A stretch of DNA of 38,766 nt from Bartonella fuyuanensis (GCF_014197255.1 NZ_JACIFE010000015.1:1-38766); one strand, 5' to 3'; shown: positions 1 to 9,175, counted from the stretch's first letter. The notes: generated from the sequence alone by a model not told the origin. Translations and numbers: made by a program.

Positions 1-218
1 AAGCGTGTTGAATTGAAAAAACTCAATGGTAATGTCTTTCAAGAGTAGATGGAGACCAATTCCCCATTGCAAAACAAGAAGGACCTTCAATTGCTAAAGT
101 TATGTCCAAGCCAGAGATTACAAGTGCTATTGCACAATATGCCAATGAAAGATTAACCCAAAATATACAGAGACAACTTAAACGTCAAGAATACGCTGCT
201 AATAAGAAAGCTAAATAG
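1..218 (+). pseudogene. 3' end of a frameshifted gene, unidentified
   Basis: Two overlapping reading frames look like one broken gene. Frame 1 is open from the window edge and stops at TAG 46-48. From about position 45 a second frame is open to TAG 216-218 and reads as a plausible protein tail (VDGDQFPIAKQEGPSIAKVM...) ending in a very basic stretch (QRQLKRQEYAANKKAK). The second frame has stops just upstream (9-11 and in the 30s), so it cannot start independently, and a single indel near 40-50 would join the two. A basic C-terminus is common in Bartonella type IV secretion (Bep) substrates, but I do not recognise a BID or Fic motif in this short piece. The 5' part lies outside the window, so neither identity nor pseudogene status is certain. 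Confidence 0.45.
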
Positions 219-263
219 TGTTCTTAAGCTATGTCACCACACTACTCACAGCAATCTTATTAC

Positions 264-291
264 TTGACAAGATTCACGAAAAACATATACC
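264..291 (+). promoter_or_regulatory. sigma70-like promoter for the 299-485 element
   Basis: A perfect -35 box TTGACA (264-269) is followed after 16 nt by TATACC (286-291). Initiation about 7 nt downstream would fall near 298-300, exactly where the inverted-repeat element begins. No open reading frame follows, so the promoter would drive a non-coding transcript. Confidence 0.5.
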
Positions 292-298
292 GTTAAAT

Positions 299-485
299 CA
301 GGTGCCTAGAAAACACCTTGATAGATAGCGGATAGATTGCCGAAACAGTTTATTTTCCGCATATTAAAGGCTTTGACTCATTCTATGCTCGTCACATATG
401 ATGATCTCGTCGGATGTAGTTATGCTATACACTACCCTTTTGGGAAAAGCATAACGACGGGCTATCTACCGTGTTTTCAGCACCC
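299..485 (+). ncRNA. candidate structured non-coding RNA (or small inverted-repeat element)
   Basis: This 187 nt stretch folds back on itself. GGTGC 301-305 pairs with GCACC 480-484; GAAAACAC 309-316 with GTGTTTTC 471-478; TAGATAGC 322-329 with GCTATCTA 461-468. That gives about 21 base pairs closing the element, interrupted only by small internal loops. Inside, CGTC 408-411 pairs with GACG 456-459 and GTTATGCT 419-426 with AGCATAAC 448-455, with a 21 nt loop. A weaker arm GCGGA 328-332 / TCCGC 356-360 competes for part of the closing helix. A promoter ends at its 5' edge. Length recalls the genus-specific Brt small RNAs of Bartonella (roughly 190 nt, next to small XRE-type regulators), but I cannot match the sequence from memory and no regulator gene follows. 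A MITE-like element with terminal inverted repeats is the main alternative. Confidence 0.45.
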
Positions 486-496
486 GACGCCACATA

Positions 497-540
497 TTAC
501 ATAAAAATATAAAAAAATCAATGTATTATGTAAATAATTT
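497..540 (+). terminator. possible weak terminator after the structured element
   Basis: TTACATAA 497-504 is an inverted repeat of TTATGTAA 526-533, followed by AATAATTT. The stem is purely AT-rich with a 21 nt A-rich loop, so it would be a weak terminator. It is listed because it lies just downstream of the candidate RNA. Confidence 0.25.
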
Positions 541-900
541 TCATACCCCCTTCAGAATCCATCTTTTTATAGGTGATTCATTTGACCATTTTTTATATAA
601 GATTGGCATGTATGAATAGACCATAAAAAGCAAATCATGATGCCAATATTATAACGCATGGGTGCATTTAAATGAAATGAAAAGCAGATGTCATTCATAA
701 TAGTTTATAAATTTTATAATACGTTTTTTTCTCACAGCACAAATCACATTGTTTAAAAATTTAGTCGTTTGAAAATATCGATAACATAAGTTGTATACGT
801 TTAAAGATAAGCTGTACTTCTTTTAAAGACATACTGCTACAAGAGTTTAATCCCATTTTGCGACGCTTTTTTTATTGAGATCGAATCAAAAAAACCAATG

Positions 901-1110
901 TCATTGATTCTGTTCTGTTTTGATGAAGCATAACCCAGATTCATCAGCATACTTACCTTTAGATGGTTTTTTTACAAATAAGACAGATAAACTATCACGT
1001 GTTCTTATTTTCTTAATTGCTTTTTAAACCGCCTTTTGAACTGCGCTTTTGACAGCCCCATCAGATACCAAGGCTGTATATAAAAACAATGAGTTACAAA
1101 CAAAATAAGA
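901..1110 (-). pseudogene. gene fragment with an internal stop, unidentified
   Basis: On the minus strand one frame reads TALVSDGAVKSAVQKAV, then a TAA stop (near 1025), then continues in the same frame KAIKKIRTRDSLSVLFVKKP...GLCFIKTEQNQ to a TGA at 903-901. The two halves have similar, protein-like composition and share one frame, which suggests a coding sequence interrupted by a nonsense mutation. A TGA in this frame near 1120 limits the upstream side and there is no convincing start codon or ribosome binding site. I do not recognise the family. Confidence 0.3.
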
Positions 1111-1150
1111 TAAACAACGATGTCAAGTAATATTGTGGAAAACCTATAAG

Positions 1151-1235
1151 TGGTGCGGTCGAGAAGACTCGAACTTCCACGGGTTACCCCACAGCGACCT
1201 CAACGCTGCGCGTCTACCAATTCCGCCACGACCGC
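1151..1235 (-). tRNA. tRNA-Leu (anticodon GAG)
   Basis: An 85 nt class II tRNA with encoded CCA (minus-strand 3' end at 1151). The acceptor stem GCGGTCG/CGACCGC is perfect. The anticodon stem is CAGCG/CGCTG with loop TTGAGGT, giving anticodon GAG, which reads CUC and CUU. A long variable arm and a T arm with GTTCGAGTC complete it. The D-loop sequence GAATTGGTAGAC is typical of tRNA-Leu. Confidence 0.96.
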
Positions 1236-1375
1236 ACATAGTGAAGAAAAGCATTTTAATTTCCAGCCTTTAACAAATCATAAAGAAAGGTACAAGCCTA
1301 TTTTCTTTTTCTCATAATTTATTTTATTCGGATGATTTATAATTTAATAGAGATTACTAAGAAATATTGACTTTA

Positions 1376-1996
1376 CTACGATCTTTGAACCATCATCATA
1401 AAATGTGTTTGTGCCGCTTGATCTTTTTTATAATAACCATAAAATTTTTTTGTAATTGTTGTAGAACCCTGTTTTTGGATTCCTCTCATAACCATGCACA
1501 TGTGCTCAGCCTCAATCAATACTGCTACACCACGAGGCTTTAAATACGTTTTCAAAGCGTGAGCTACTTGCGCTGTCATAGCTTCTTGCGTTTGTAAACG
1601 ACGAGAAAAAATATCTACAACACGCGCAATTTTTGAAAGACCAACAATCTTTGCATTAGGAAGATACGCTATATGCGCTTTCCCAATAATTGGTATCATA
1701 TGATGCTCGCAATGTGAATAAAAAGGTATATTTTTCACGATTATCGATTCATTATACCCTGAAACTTCTTCAAAAACTGTGCCTAAAGTTTCTTCAACCG
1801 ATTGACTATAACCATTAAAAAGTTCGCGATATGCCTTAGCTATACGATTTGGAGTATCTAAAAGCCCTTCTCTGCTCGGATTTTCTCCTATCCATAAAAG
1901 CAATGTACGAATCGATTCTTCCACCTCTTCAAGACTCGGACGCTTTTCTTCAAATAAAAAAGAATTTTCTGCACCTTCTTTCACAATATTACGCAT
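1376..1996 (-). CDS. folE: GTP cyclohydrolase I (FolE)
   Basis: Converts GTP to 7,8-dihydroneopterin triphosphate and formate, the first step of tetrahydrofolate synthesis, in the cytosol. The 206-residue length fits the family (about 190-225). The zinc site is visible: C96 and H99 in SHCEHHMIP and C167 in EAEHMCMVM. The conserved stretch [20 protein letters not shown] (residues 119-138) and the C-terminal [10 protein letters not shown] are present. The ATG at 1996 has GGGG about 8 nt upstream. It stands alone on the minus strand, divergent from the iron-sulfur scaffold gene at 2124. Nothing is missing, so it should be active. Confidence 0.97.
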   Translation of the reverse strand: MRNIVKEGAENSFLFEEKRPSLEEVEESIRTLLLWIGENPSREGLLDTPNRIAKAYRELFNGYSQSVEETLGTVFEEVSGYNESIIVKNIPFYSHCEHHMIPIIGKAHIAYLPNAKIVGLSKIARVVDIFSRRLQTQEAMTAQVAHALKTYLKPRGVAVLIEAEHMCMVMRGIQKQGSTTITKKFYGYYKKDQAAQTHFMMMVQRS

Positions 1997-2123
1997 TCAA
2001 AAACCCCAAGTCTACTCTCTACAAAGCATTTGTTAAATACCTATTTTATTTTTTATAATCTCTTATATAAGCGAATTAAAAGTTTAAACAATTACGACTC
2101 TCAAAAAATTCAGGCAATAGCGT

Positions 2124-2552
2124 ATGATTGATCATATCTATAATGATAAAATACTTGAATATGCAGCACATATAAGCAGAATTGGGCGTCTTAATAAGCC
2201 TGATGCAACATCAAGAAAGCATGCACATCTTTGCGGTTCAACAATCACTGTAGATTTAAAAGTGGAAAATGGCATTATTATTGATTTTGCCCATGAAATA
2301 TATGCATGTGTGCTGGGGCAAGCTGCAGCTTCACTTTTAGCTTCTCACATCATTGGACAGACAACACAAGATCTTAAAATATTGCGTGAAGTTATCCATC
2401 AAATGCTAACGCAGGATGGCTCCCCTCCTCAAGCACCATTTGAAGATTTTTCTTGCTTACAGCCCATTAAAAGCTATAAAATGCGCCATGCAGCAACACT
2501 CCTACCTTTTGATGCAACGATAGACTGCATTCAAAAAATTGAAGGAAAATAA
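2124..2552 (+). CDS. NifU/IscU-like iron-sulfur cluster scaffold protein
   Basis: A 142-residue protein of the SufU/IscU/NifU N-terminal family, which assembles Fe-S clusters on three conserved cysteines. Candidate ligands are C37 (LCGST), C62 (ACVLGQAAAS) and C111 (CLQPIKSYKMRH), with the spacing and the final R-H-A-A motif expected of the fold. The family usually has Asp next to one cysteine; here the first motif is HLCGST, as in the alphaproteobacterial branch. It ends directly before the yidD start (TAA immediately followed by ATG), so the two are translationally linked. Rhizobial genomes commonly keep this scaffold-yidD pair near folE and thrS. The upstream ribosome binding site is weak. 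Confidence 0.85.
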   Translation: MIDHIYNDKILEYAAHISRIGRLNKPDATSRKHAHLCGSTITVDLKVENGIIIDFAHEIYACVLGQAAASLLASHIIGQTTQDLKILREVIHQMLTQDGSPPQAPFEDFSCLQPIKSYKMRHAATLLPFDATIDCIQKIEGK

Positions 2553-2903
2553 ATGTTCAAATCACAATCTCGACAAGAAAAATTGACTCGAAATTACACA
2601 GGCGCTTGGCAAAAAACACCTGGACGATTATTGGGTATTTTGTTCGTTCGGTTCTATCAAATCACACTTTCAAGTCTTATAGGCAATCAGTGTCGTTATG
2701 CCCCAACTTGTTCAGAATATACATATGAAGCGATTGCACGTCATGGACTTTGGGCTGGTGCATGGATGGGATTTTTTCGTCTCATACGTTGTGGACCCTT
2801 TGGGTCAAATGGCTTAGATCCAGTTCCTACTTCGCTTGGGAATTTTTGTTGTTTTTATAAACCTTGGCGATACTGGAAAATTTCTGACAAACTCGACAAA
2901 TAA
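2553..2903 (+). CDS. yidD: YidD membrane protein insertion efficiency factor
   Basis: A small membrane-associated protein thought to help YidC insert inner-membrane proteins. The 116 residues include the family signature: CRYAPTCSEYTYEAI (from about residue 47), HGLWAGAWMGFFRLIRC and GPFGSNGLDPVP. An amphipathic, membrane-binding segment (GILFVRFYQITLSSLIG) precedes it. The N-terminal extension of about 25 residues and the C-terminal tail make it longer than the 85-residue E. coli protein, which is common in rhizobia. The ATG follows the previous stop codon directly, with AAGGA about 7 nt upstream. In many bacteria yidD sits next to rnpA and yidC; here it is in the alphaproteobacterial location near thrS. 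Confidence 0.95.
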   Translation: MFKSQSRQEKLTRNYTGAWQKTPGRLLGILFVRFYQITLSSLIGNQCRYAPTCSEYTYEAIARHGLWAGAWMGFFRLIRCGPFGSNGLDPVPTSLGNFCCFYKPWRYWKISDKLDK

Positions 2904-3015
2904 TCCTTTTCTTTTTTCATATGCATTGATAGAACAATTGATCTATAGGCTTTTTACTCAGTTTTCACGAAACCATCCGCAATCGTTAGCTGAATTGGAT
3001 TAAAAGGGTGTTTTT

Positions 3016-5007
3016 ATGTCTTGCTCTATTTCTCTTTCTTTTCTCGATGGTTCAAAACGTAATTATTCCGCCAAAACAACAGGTTTGGAATTAGCAGAAT
3101 CAATTTCTAAATCACTAGCAAAAAAAGCAGTCGCTTATAGACTTGATGGCATCACACGAGACTTATCGGATCCATTGGAACAATCTGGTCAAGTAGAGAT
3201 TATCACTCGAGAAGATTCACGTGCTCTTGAGCTTATAAGGCATGATTGCGCGCATGTTCTTGCTGAAGCAGTGCAGGAACTCTTTCCTGAAACGCAAGTA
3301 GCTATAGGTCCTGTTATTGAAAATGGATTCTATTATGATTTTGCACGCCAACAACCTTTTACATTCGATGATCTCACTGTAATTGAAAAAAAAATGCGTG
3401 AAATTATTCAACGCAATAAACCTTTTAGAAAAGAGATTTGGTCTCGTAAAAAAGCAAGAAAAATATTTTCTGAGAAAAAGGAATTTTATAAAGTTGAGCT
3501 TATTGATAGCATTCCTGAAAATCAAGATTTAAAAATTTATTATCAAGGGGAGTGGTTTGATCTTTGCCGTGGACCGCACATGCAATCTACAGGGCAGATA
3601 GGAAATGCTTTCAAATTAATGAAAGTTGCAGGAGCTTATTGGCGTGGCGATGCCAATAAGCCAATGCTTACGAGAATTTATGGAACAGCATTTGCGAATG
3701 AAAATGACCTAAAAGCCTACCTACATATGCTAGAAGAAGCTGAAAAACGTGATCATCGCCGCTTGGGACGTGAAATGGACTTATTTCATTTTCAAGAAGA
3801 AGGGCCAGGAATGATTTTTTGGCACAAAAAAGGCTGGAAAATGTTTCAAAATTTGATCAACTATATGCGTAGACGTCTTGATGATCATCAATATGCTGAA
3901 GTTAATGCACCCCAAGTTCTCGATAGATCACTTTGGGAAATATCAGGCCATTGGGGTTGGTATAAGGAAAACATGTTTAAAGCAATTCCGGCCATAGAAG
4001 ATTCAGATCATGAAAATGTTTATGCCCTTAAACCAATGAGTTGCCCTGGTCATGTGCAAATTTTTAAACATGGTTTAAAATCTTATCGTGATCTGCCTAT
4101 TAGACTTGCTGAGTTTGGTCTTGTTCATCGTTATGAATCTTCGGGCTCTTTACATGGTCTTATGCGTGTGCGTGGTTTTACACAAGATGATGCGCATATT
4201 TTTTGTCTTGATGAACAATTAGCCGATGAATGTCTCAGTATTAATGATCTTATTTTATCAACTTATGCTGATTTTGGTTTTAAAGAAATTAGTCTTAAGC
4301 TTTCAACCCGTCCAGAAAAACGAGTTGGATCCGATGCATTATGGGATCATGCGGAAAGTATCATGGAATCTGTACTTAAAACGATTGAAACAAAATTTGC
4401 AGGTCAAATCAAAACGAGTATTCTTCCAGGTGAGGGCGCATTTTATGGTCCCAAATTTGAATATACACTAAAAGATGCTATTGGTCGTGAGTGGCAATGT
4501 GGAACAACACAAATAGACTTTAATCTTCCTGAACGTTTTGGCGCATTCTATATTGATAAAAATTCAGAAAAACGTCAACCTGTTATGATTCATCGCGCTA
4601 TTTTTGGATCAATGGAACGTTTTCTTGGTATATTAATCGAAAACTTTTCTGGACACATGCCACTTTGGCTAGCTCCTGAACAAGTTGTTGTCGCAACAAT
4701 TACATCTGAAGCAAATGAATATGCCAAAAAAATAACAGCAAAACTTAAAGCTATTGGGCTTTCTGCAACAACAGATCTCCGCAATGAAAAAATTAGCTAT
4801 AAAATACGAGAACATTCTTTACAAAAGATCCCAGTAATTTTAGTATGCGGTAAACGTGAGGCTGAGACAAACAGCGTAAATATGCGTCGCTTAGGAAGTA
4901 TGGACCAAATCTTTTTATCTGTAAAAGATGTGATTAAGCAACTCTCAAATGAGGCAACACCTCCAGATTTACAGCGTGTTATAAATGCATCACATCACAG
5001 TAGATGA
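3016..5007 (+). CDS. thrS: threonyl-tRNA synthetase
   Basis: Charges tRNA-Thr with threonine. All domains of the class II enzyme are visible in 663 residues: an N-terminal TGS domain (1-65); the editing domain with its HxxxH zinc motif (H76, H80 in [11 protein letters not shown]) and the later [14 protein letters not shown] segment; the catalytic core (about 245-540) with [12 protein letters not shown], the motif 2 region [25 protein letters not shown] and motif 3 near [15 protein letters not shown]; and the anticodon-binding domain (about 550-650). AAAAGGG lies 7 nt before the ATG. A 112 bp gap separates it from yidD. No T-box or leader attenuator is apparent in that gap. It looks intact and is certainly essential. 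Confidence 0.98.
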   Translation: MSCSISLSFLDGSKRNYSAKTTGLELAESISKSLAKKAVAYRLDGITRDLSDPLEQSGQVEIITREDSRALELIRHDCAHVLAEAVQELFPETQVAIGPVIENGFYYDFARQQPFTFDDLTVIEKKMREIIQRNKPFRKEIWSRKKARKIFSEKKEFYKVELIDSIPENQDLKIYYQGEWFDLCRGPHMQSTGQIGNAFKLMKVAGAYWRGDANKPMLTRIYGTAFANENDLKAYLHMLEEAEKRDHRRLGREMDLFHFQEEGPGMIFWHKKGWKMFQNLINYMRRRLDDHQYAEVNAPQVLDRSLWEISGHWGWYKENMFKAIPAIEDSDHENVYALKPMSCPGHVQIFKHGLKSYRDLPIRLAEFGLVHRYESSGSLHGLMRVRGFTQDDAHIFCLDEQLADECLSINDLILSTYADFGFKEISLKLSTRPEKRVGSDALWDHAESIMESVLKTIETKFAGQIKTSILPGEGAFYGPKFEYTLKDAIGREWQCGTTQIDFNLPERFGAFYIDKNSEKRQPVMIHRAIFGSMERFLGILIENFSGHMPLWLAPEQVVVATITSEANEYAKKITAKLKAIGLSATTDLRNEKISYKIREHSLQKIPVILVCGKREAETNSVNMRRLGSMDQIFLSVKDVIKQLSNEATPPDLQRVINASHHSR

Positions 5008-5825
5008 TAAAATATCAGTTTTTGTATAAGATTAAATGATTTGATGCTGTTGTGTGTTTTCGGGTTTTATACATGCTTATCATCATCAGAAGGAGGTACT
5101 TGATCACAGCAACATCAAGAGAGAAAATAGAAAATGAGATTATATTTGTGAATAAATATATAAATTATCCGAATGATAATGTATCTTAATACGTAAGATA
5201 TGCTTTATCAAGGATAAGTAGCACATTGATTTAAATGATAATATAACATTATTCATATTTAACAAGAGTTTCGAATACCACAGGGTCTTGTTATTTCAAA
5301 TCTATTTATATTTAGCAATATCACTTACTTACACATAACAAACAGGATGAGTGTGTATATAAAAAACTATTGAAAAAGGACTAAAAATGCCTATAGCGAG
5401 ATATTTTAAGTATCGAAAATTTCCTCAAACATTGGAAAGAGGATAAATTATAACAGTGATTTCAGCTTTCTCCTTTACAAGTATAAAAATGGTGGTGATC
5501 AATAAAAATTTACCATTATACCTATTCACGAACACTGTCATGAAATGGTCTTAGGTATTTTAAGAAACTATCCATTTCAAAACAAGCGCATAAAGAAGAA
5601 ACTTAATAACATTCTTACCCTGCAATTTCAACTGACTAGATATCGCTTTAATCTCTCTGAGATTTATAGAGCTAAGTCAAAGAAGAATGGTAAAATTCGA
5701 CATTAATTCTTTCCCCTCTTCATATTTTTCTAAATTAAAAACTAGTCACATATCTATCTTGAATTATAAAAAAACTTTCAAAAAGCACATTTTTCTAAAA
5801 AAGAAGCACAATAAACATACCATTA
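5008..5825. other. 818 bp gap with remnants only
   Basis: No intact gene lies between thrS and the MerR gene. A near-perfect Shine-Dalgarno sequence AAGGAGGT (5090-5097) has only a TTG 2 nt further on, which opens a 28-codon frame, so it may be a relic of a lost gene. From 5387 to 5706 there is a possible HicA-like fragment (listed separately). The right edge carries the terminator of the MerR gene. Confidence 0.5.
5387..5706 (+). pseudogene. possible HicA/YcfA-like toxin remnant
   Basis: AAGGA (5376-5380) precedes an ATG at 5387 that opens a 19-codon frame (MPIARYFKYRKFPQTLERG). From about 5410 a second frame reads INYNSDFSFLLYKYKNGGDQ, is cut by TAA at 5503-5505, and continues as KFTIIPIHEHCHEMVLGILRNY to TAA 5704-5706. 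The order resembles HicA mRNA interferases, where a GSHhxY-type strand is followed by TxPxHxxxExxxGTLRxIL. If so, it carries a frameshift, an in-frame stop and loss of the conserved Gly-Ser-His. The match is by eye and is weak at the N-terminus. No HicB-like antitoxin partner is visible next to it. Chance resemblance remains possible. Confidence 0.3.
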
Positions 5826-5835
5826 TTATCGTGCT
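5797..5835 (-). terminator. intrinsic terminator of the MerR gene
   Basis: On the minus strand AGCACGATAA pairs with TTATTGTGCT (plus-strand arms 5826-5835 and 5805-5814; ten pairs including one G-U), followed by TCTTTTTT. The 5' arm contains the last codons and the TAA stop of the MerR-type gene, so termination is built into the end of the coding sequence. Confidence 0.75.
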
Positions 5836-6329
5836 CTATCAAGAACACGCTTACATTCAATCAGTTCAAACAGTATTTCTTGCAACAGTGCTTTATCGGT
5901 TTTATCTTTGTAAAGATTTACAGAACCAACAGAAATTTCTCCTTCATTCTTCATAAAACTCAAAAGCCCAAAAGAAGATTTCTTAGGTTTATTGCTAGTA
6001 CTTTCAAAAGTTTGTCCTACATGCTTTTTCTCTATGACAACATTCATGGCATCAAGATTGCCATTACCAAATGCAATCACAAAAGCAATTCCATTTTCTT
6101 TCAAAAGACGCTGCACACCTTTTATTGTATAACCCTGCTCATACAATAACTGCTTAATACCATTGAGTAAATCAATATCGATCGGACGATAATAACGCCT
6201 TCCTCCTCCACGTTTCATTGGTTTAATCTGCCTAAAACGTGTTTCCCAGAATCTCAAGACATGCTGCGGAAGCTCTAACAGCTCAGCTACTTCGCTAATT
6301 GTGCGAAAAGCATCAGAGCTTTTATCCAT
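5826..6329 (-). CDS. MerR-family transcriptional regulator
   Basis: A 167-residue DNA-binding protein. Residues 9-78 form a MerR winged helix: [25 protein letters not shown], a basic wing ([14 protein letters not shown]) and [30 protein letters not shown]. The C-terminal half has no conserved ligand-binding cysteines and ends in a short helical segment, so the signal is unknown. It lies downstream of ihfA in the conserved rhizobial order plsX-fabH-ihfA-merR and is probably expressed with them or from the 190 bp gap after ihfA. AAGGTG lies 8 nt before the ATG. Target genes cannot be read from the sequence. Confidence 0.9.
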   Translation of the reverse strand: MDKSSDAFRTISEVAELLELPQHVLRFWETRFRQIKPMKRGGGRRYYRPIDIDLLNGIKQLLYEQGYTIKGVQRLLKENGIAFVIAFGNGNLDAMNVVIEKKHVGQTFESTSNKPKKSSFGLLSFMKNEGEISVGSVNLYKDKTDKALLQEILFELIECKRVLDRAR

Positions 6330-6521
6330 TTTTCAACACCTTATCTAAAACACGACAAATGATTTTATAATGATTCATTATGTCTCAATTTCTCAACAAG
6401 ATTAGTCAAAAATAGGACCATAATTGACTACTTACTAAACAGTTTTTTCTAAAAAACACAGGACTTTATTTTATATTTTATACACTTTTTAAATGAATAC
6501 CAAATATTATTATGCGTTTAT

Positions 6522-6845
6522 TTATGAGATATTACTTTTCCGTCTTGCACGATGCGAATCTAAAATTCTCTGTTTAAGTACATTTGCAGCCTTAAATGTT
6601 ACAACACGTCGCGGAGGAATAGGTGCTTCGACACCCGTTTTGGGATTGCGCCCAATACGTTCATTTTTACTGCGAACCTGAAATGTCGCAAAAGAAGAGA
6701 GTTTAACAGCCTCACCTCTTATAAGTGAGTTGCAAATCTCGTCCAAAACCAATTCGACCAAAGCTGCTGATTCAGTATGTGACAAGCCCACTCTTTTACA
6801 AACTACGCTCGCTAGATCTGCACGCGTTACTGTCTTACTTGTCAT
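6522..6845 (-). CDS. ihfA: integration host factor subunit alpha
   Basis: A DNA-bending HU/IHF-family protein of about 107 residues that works as a heterodimer with IhfB in recombination, replication and transcription. Visible features are the dimerisation helices ([20 protein letters not shown]), the beta-arm with its RNPKTG motif, the proline that intercalates in DNA (APIPPRRVV) and the final helix. I chose the ATG at 6845 because AGGTGA lies 6 nt upstream; an in-frame GTG three codons earlier (6854) overlaps that site. The gene follows fabH at a distance of 77 bp in the same direction, as in other Rhizobiales. Confidence 0.95.
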   Translation of the reverse strand: MTSKTVTRADLASVVCKRVGLSHTESAALVELVLDEICNSLIRGEAVKLSSFATFQVRSKNERIGRNPKTGVEAPIPPRRVVTFKAANVLKQRILDSHRARRKSNIS

Positions 6846-6922
6846 TATAATCACCTATTAAAATATTAAAAATTACAAAATGACTTATACGTTTTATTTC
6901 AATATGGTCAAGTAACCATAAT

Positions 6923-7900
6923 TTACCAACGAATAAGAATTGCTCCCCATGTAAAACCACCTCCCATGGCTTCTAACATAATAAGATCTCCTTTTTTTAT
7001 TCTTCCATCGTCAATAGCTGTTGTTAATGCCAACGGAACTGATCCTGCAGACGTATTACCATGTTGATCAATAGTAATCACAACTTTATCTATAGAAATT
7101 CCCAGTTTTTTGGCCGATGCTTCAATAATGCGCCTATTAGCTTGATGAGGTACAAACCAATCTAGTTGTGAAGGATTCATACCAACAGCTGCAAAACAAT
7201 CATCAATCACATCCGTTATCATCCCAACTGCATATTTAAAAACTTCTCGTCCTTCCATACGCAAACAGCCTGTCGTTTGGGTTGTTGAAGGTCCACCATC
7301 AACATATAGTTTATCTATATAAGCACCATCAGAACGCAGTTTCGCAGATAATATACCACGCTCAAAAGTAATATTATTCCCCTTAATTTCTTGGACTTCC
7401 AAAATAGCAGCACCTGCACCATCGCCAAACAAAACACATGTCGTACGATCTTCCCAATCTAAAATTCGAGAAAATGTATCAGATCCAATAATTAAAATTC
7501 TTTTAGCCGCTCCACACCGTAAATAAGCATCTCCTGTTGTTAAAGCAAAAATAAAACCAGAGCAAACAGCTTGAATATCAAAAGCAAATCCATGGCTCAT
7601 TCCCAAAGCATACTGAATTTCGACAGCAGAAGCGGGAAAAGTATGATTTGGTGTTGAGGTCGCTAAAATAATACAATCAATATCCTTTACTGTAAGGCCG
7701 GCATTTATAAGAGCTGCTTGCGCAGCTTCAACACCTAAGGAAACCGTTGTTTCATTTTCATTGGCAATATAACGTTGATGTATTCCTGTACGCTGGACAA
7801 TCCATGAATCTGATGTTTCAACCAACTTAGCAATCTCATCATTTGATAAAATTCTTTTCGGCAAAGCACTTCCTACACCACGTATAATTGACCGAATCAT
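6923..7900 (-). CDS. fabH: 3-oxoacyl-ACP synthase III (FabH)
   Basis: Condenses acetyl-CoA with malonyl-ACP to start type II fatty acid synthesis. The 325-residue protein carries the thiolase-fold triad: nucleophile C113 in AVCSGF, His in VPHQANRRI and Asn in [13 protein letters not shown], plus the C-terminal [13 protein letters not shown] typical of FabH. AGGTGAGAG lies upstream of the ATG at 7900. It follows plsX by about 50 bp, so phospholipid precursor and fatty acid initiation genes are co-expressed, an arrangement conserved from Rhizobiales to E. coli. The sequence looks fully functional. Confidence 0.97.
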   Translation of the reverse strand: MIRSIIRGVGSALPKRILSNDEIAKLVETSDSWIVQRTGIHQRYIANENETTVSLGVEAAQAALINAGLTVKDIDCIILATSTPNHTFPASAVEIQYALGMSHGFAFDIQAVCSGFIFALTTGDAYLRCGAAKRILIIGSDTFSRILDWEDRTTCVLFGDGAGAAILEVQEIKGNNITFERGILSAKLRSDGAYIDKLYVDGGPSTTQTTGCLRMEGREVFKYAVGMITDVIDDCFAAVGMNPSQLDWFVPHQANRRIIEASAKKLGISIDKVVITIDQHGNTSAGSVPLALTTAIDDGRIKKGDLIMLEAMGGGFTWGAILIRW

Positions 7901-7949
7901 TCAGCTCTCACCTTTTCTTCAAATTTTTTATTTATAATATAAGAGCTTA

Positions 7950-9020
7950 TCATAAGGGCTCTCCGTTCATTACCGCTTCAGCTTCTTGATCAAAAAGTGC
8001 TTCTTTATTTCCATGAAATCTTCGTAAATCATCAGTTATTTTTTGTAAAAGTCCATTATTAACCATTTCATAACCAACACGAATAGCAGAAGAAAAACCA
8101 TTAGCATTAGCACTGCCATGACTTTTTATGACAACACCATTTAAGCCTAAAAGCACTCCCCCATTCACTCTATCAGGATCCATTTTATGTTTCAGTGTAC
8201 GAAAAGCGCCCCGCGATAAAAAATAACCAAGAGATGTTAAAAAAGAACTACGCAATGCCGAATTTAAAATCTCTCCTATCTGTCGCGCAGTTCCTTCTGC
8301 GGTTTTTAAAGCAATATTACCAGAAAAGCCTTCTGTTACAACAACATCCACTGCTCCCCTTCCAATGTCATTGCCTTCAACAAATCCTTTATATTCTAAT
8401 CCTTCTAATTGCACTTCACGTAATATCATTCCTGCTTTTTTTATTTCATAAAGTCCTTTAACCTCTTCTACCCCCACATTTAAAAGCCCAACACTTGGTT
8501 TTTTAATGTGATATAAAGCGCGAAACATACCCGCTCCCATAACTGCCAAATCAACCAACTGACTCGCAGATGCTCCAATCGTTGCTCCAATATCTAAAAC
8601 GATGCTCTCATTGCGAAGTGTTGGCCAGATACCTGCAATACCAGGACGTTCAGCCTCTGCTAGCATTTTTAAACAAAAATAAGACATAGCCATGAGTGCA
8701 CCCGTATTCCCAGCAGAAACACAAGCATCAGCTTCACCATTTTTTATTGCTTCAATGGCATACCACATTGATGATTTACCACGCCCATTTCGAAGAGCTT
8801 GGCTTGGCTTTTCATCCATGCGTGTGTAACTTTCTGTAGGAAAAAAGCGCGACACAGAATCCAAACAGGGATATTTTTTTAAAACCGGTCGAACAACCTC
8901 TTCTATACCATAAAACAGAAAACAAATATTTGACAAATATTTTTGTACAATTGCTGCTCCTGCAATAGCTGCTTCTGGACCATAATCACCACCCATGACA
9001 TCCACAGAAATTCTAATCAC
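7950..9020 (-). CDS. plsX: phosphate acyltransferase PlsX
   Basis: Makes acyl-phosphate from acyl-ACP, feeding PlsY in phosphatidic acid synthesis at the inner membrane. The family opening [13 protein letters not shown], the [12 protein letters not shown] motif, [21 protein letters not shown] and [12 protein letters not shown] are all present. I place the start at GTG 9020 (reads [12 protein letters not shown], about 356 residues) because most homologues begin there and GGGA lies 9-10 nt upstream. A GTG at 9035 would add five residues (MGYVS) but has GAGAAG only 2 nt before it. It lies between DUF177 and fabH on the minus strand. Confidence 0.95.
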   Translation of the reverse strand: MIRISVDVMGGDYGPEAAIAGAAIVQKYLSNICFLFYGIEEVVRPVLKKYPCLDSVSRFFPTESYTRMDEKPSQALRNGRGKSSMWYAIEAIKNGEADACVSAGNTGALMAMSYFCLKMLAEAERPGIAGIWPTLRNESIVLDIGATIGASASQLVDLAVMGAGMFRALYHIKKPSVGLLNVGVEEVKGLYEIKKAGMILREVQLEGLEYKGFVEGNDIGRGAVDVVVTEGFSGNIALKTAEGTARQIGEILNSALRSSFLTSLGYFLSRGAFRTLKHKMDPDRVNGGVLLGLNGVVIKSHGSANANGFSSAIRVGYEMVNNGLLQKITDDLRRFHGNKEALFDQEAEAVMNGEPL

Positions 9021-9175
9021 GCTTACATATCCCACATCTTCTCATTTACATCTCTAAACGCATATTATGATTTTGGGCTTTTGTCCCCCACAAAGCACAT
9101 CTTGCGAAAACAGCTCCGCAGAAAATACTGTTTTTATCATAGCATGCAATAGATAATTTTTTTATGTTTTTACAA

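Larger units (their letters stand above)
486..1150. other. non-coding gap with degraded sequence
   Basis: No intact gene is visible between the structured element and the tRNA-Leu. The stretch holds a minus-strand gene fragment (about 901-1110) and, around 773-850 on the minus strand, a very short frame (MSLKEVQLIFKRI..., ending in TAA) too small to interpret. Base composition is strongly AT-rich. Together with the broken gene at the left edge, this looks like a decaying accessory region. Confidence 0.5.

Noticed and set aside
299..485. 6S RNA, SRP RNA, tmRNA half or RNase P RNA as identity of the structured element
   Set aside because: The enclosed layout is asymmetric (a long 5' unpaired part and a 3' hairpin), unlike the single long 6S hairpin. 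No tmRNA acceptor/tag, SRP tetraloop or RNase P core motif is visible.
4226..4784. Open frames on both strands inside thrS
   Set aside because: They lie in other frames of a well-conserved synthetase gene and have no homology signal or ribosome binding sites of their own.
5687..5956. 89-codon plus-strand frame overlapping the MerR gene end
   Set aside because: It runs antisense through the terminator and the 3' end of the MerR gene, is mostly lysine/phenylalanine/histidine low-complexity sequence and has no ribosome binding site.
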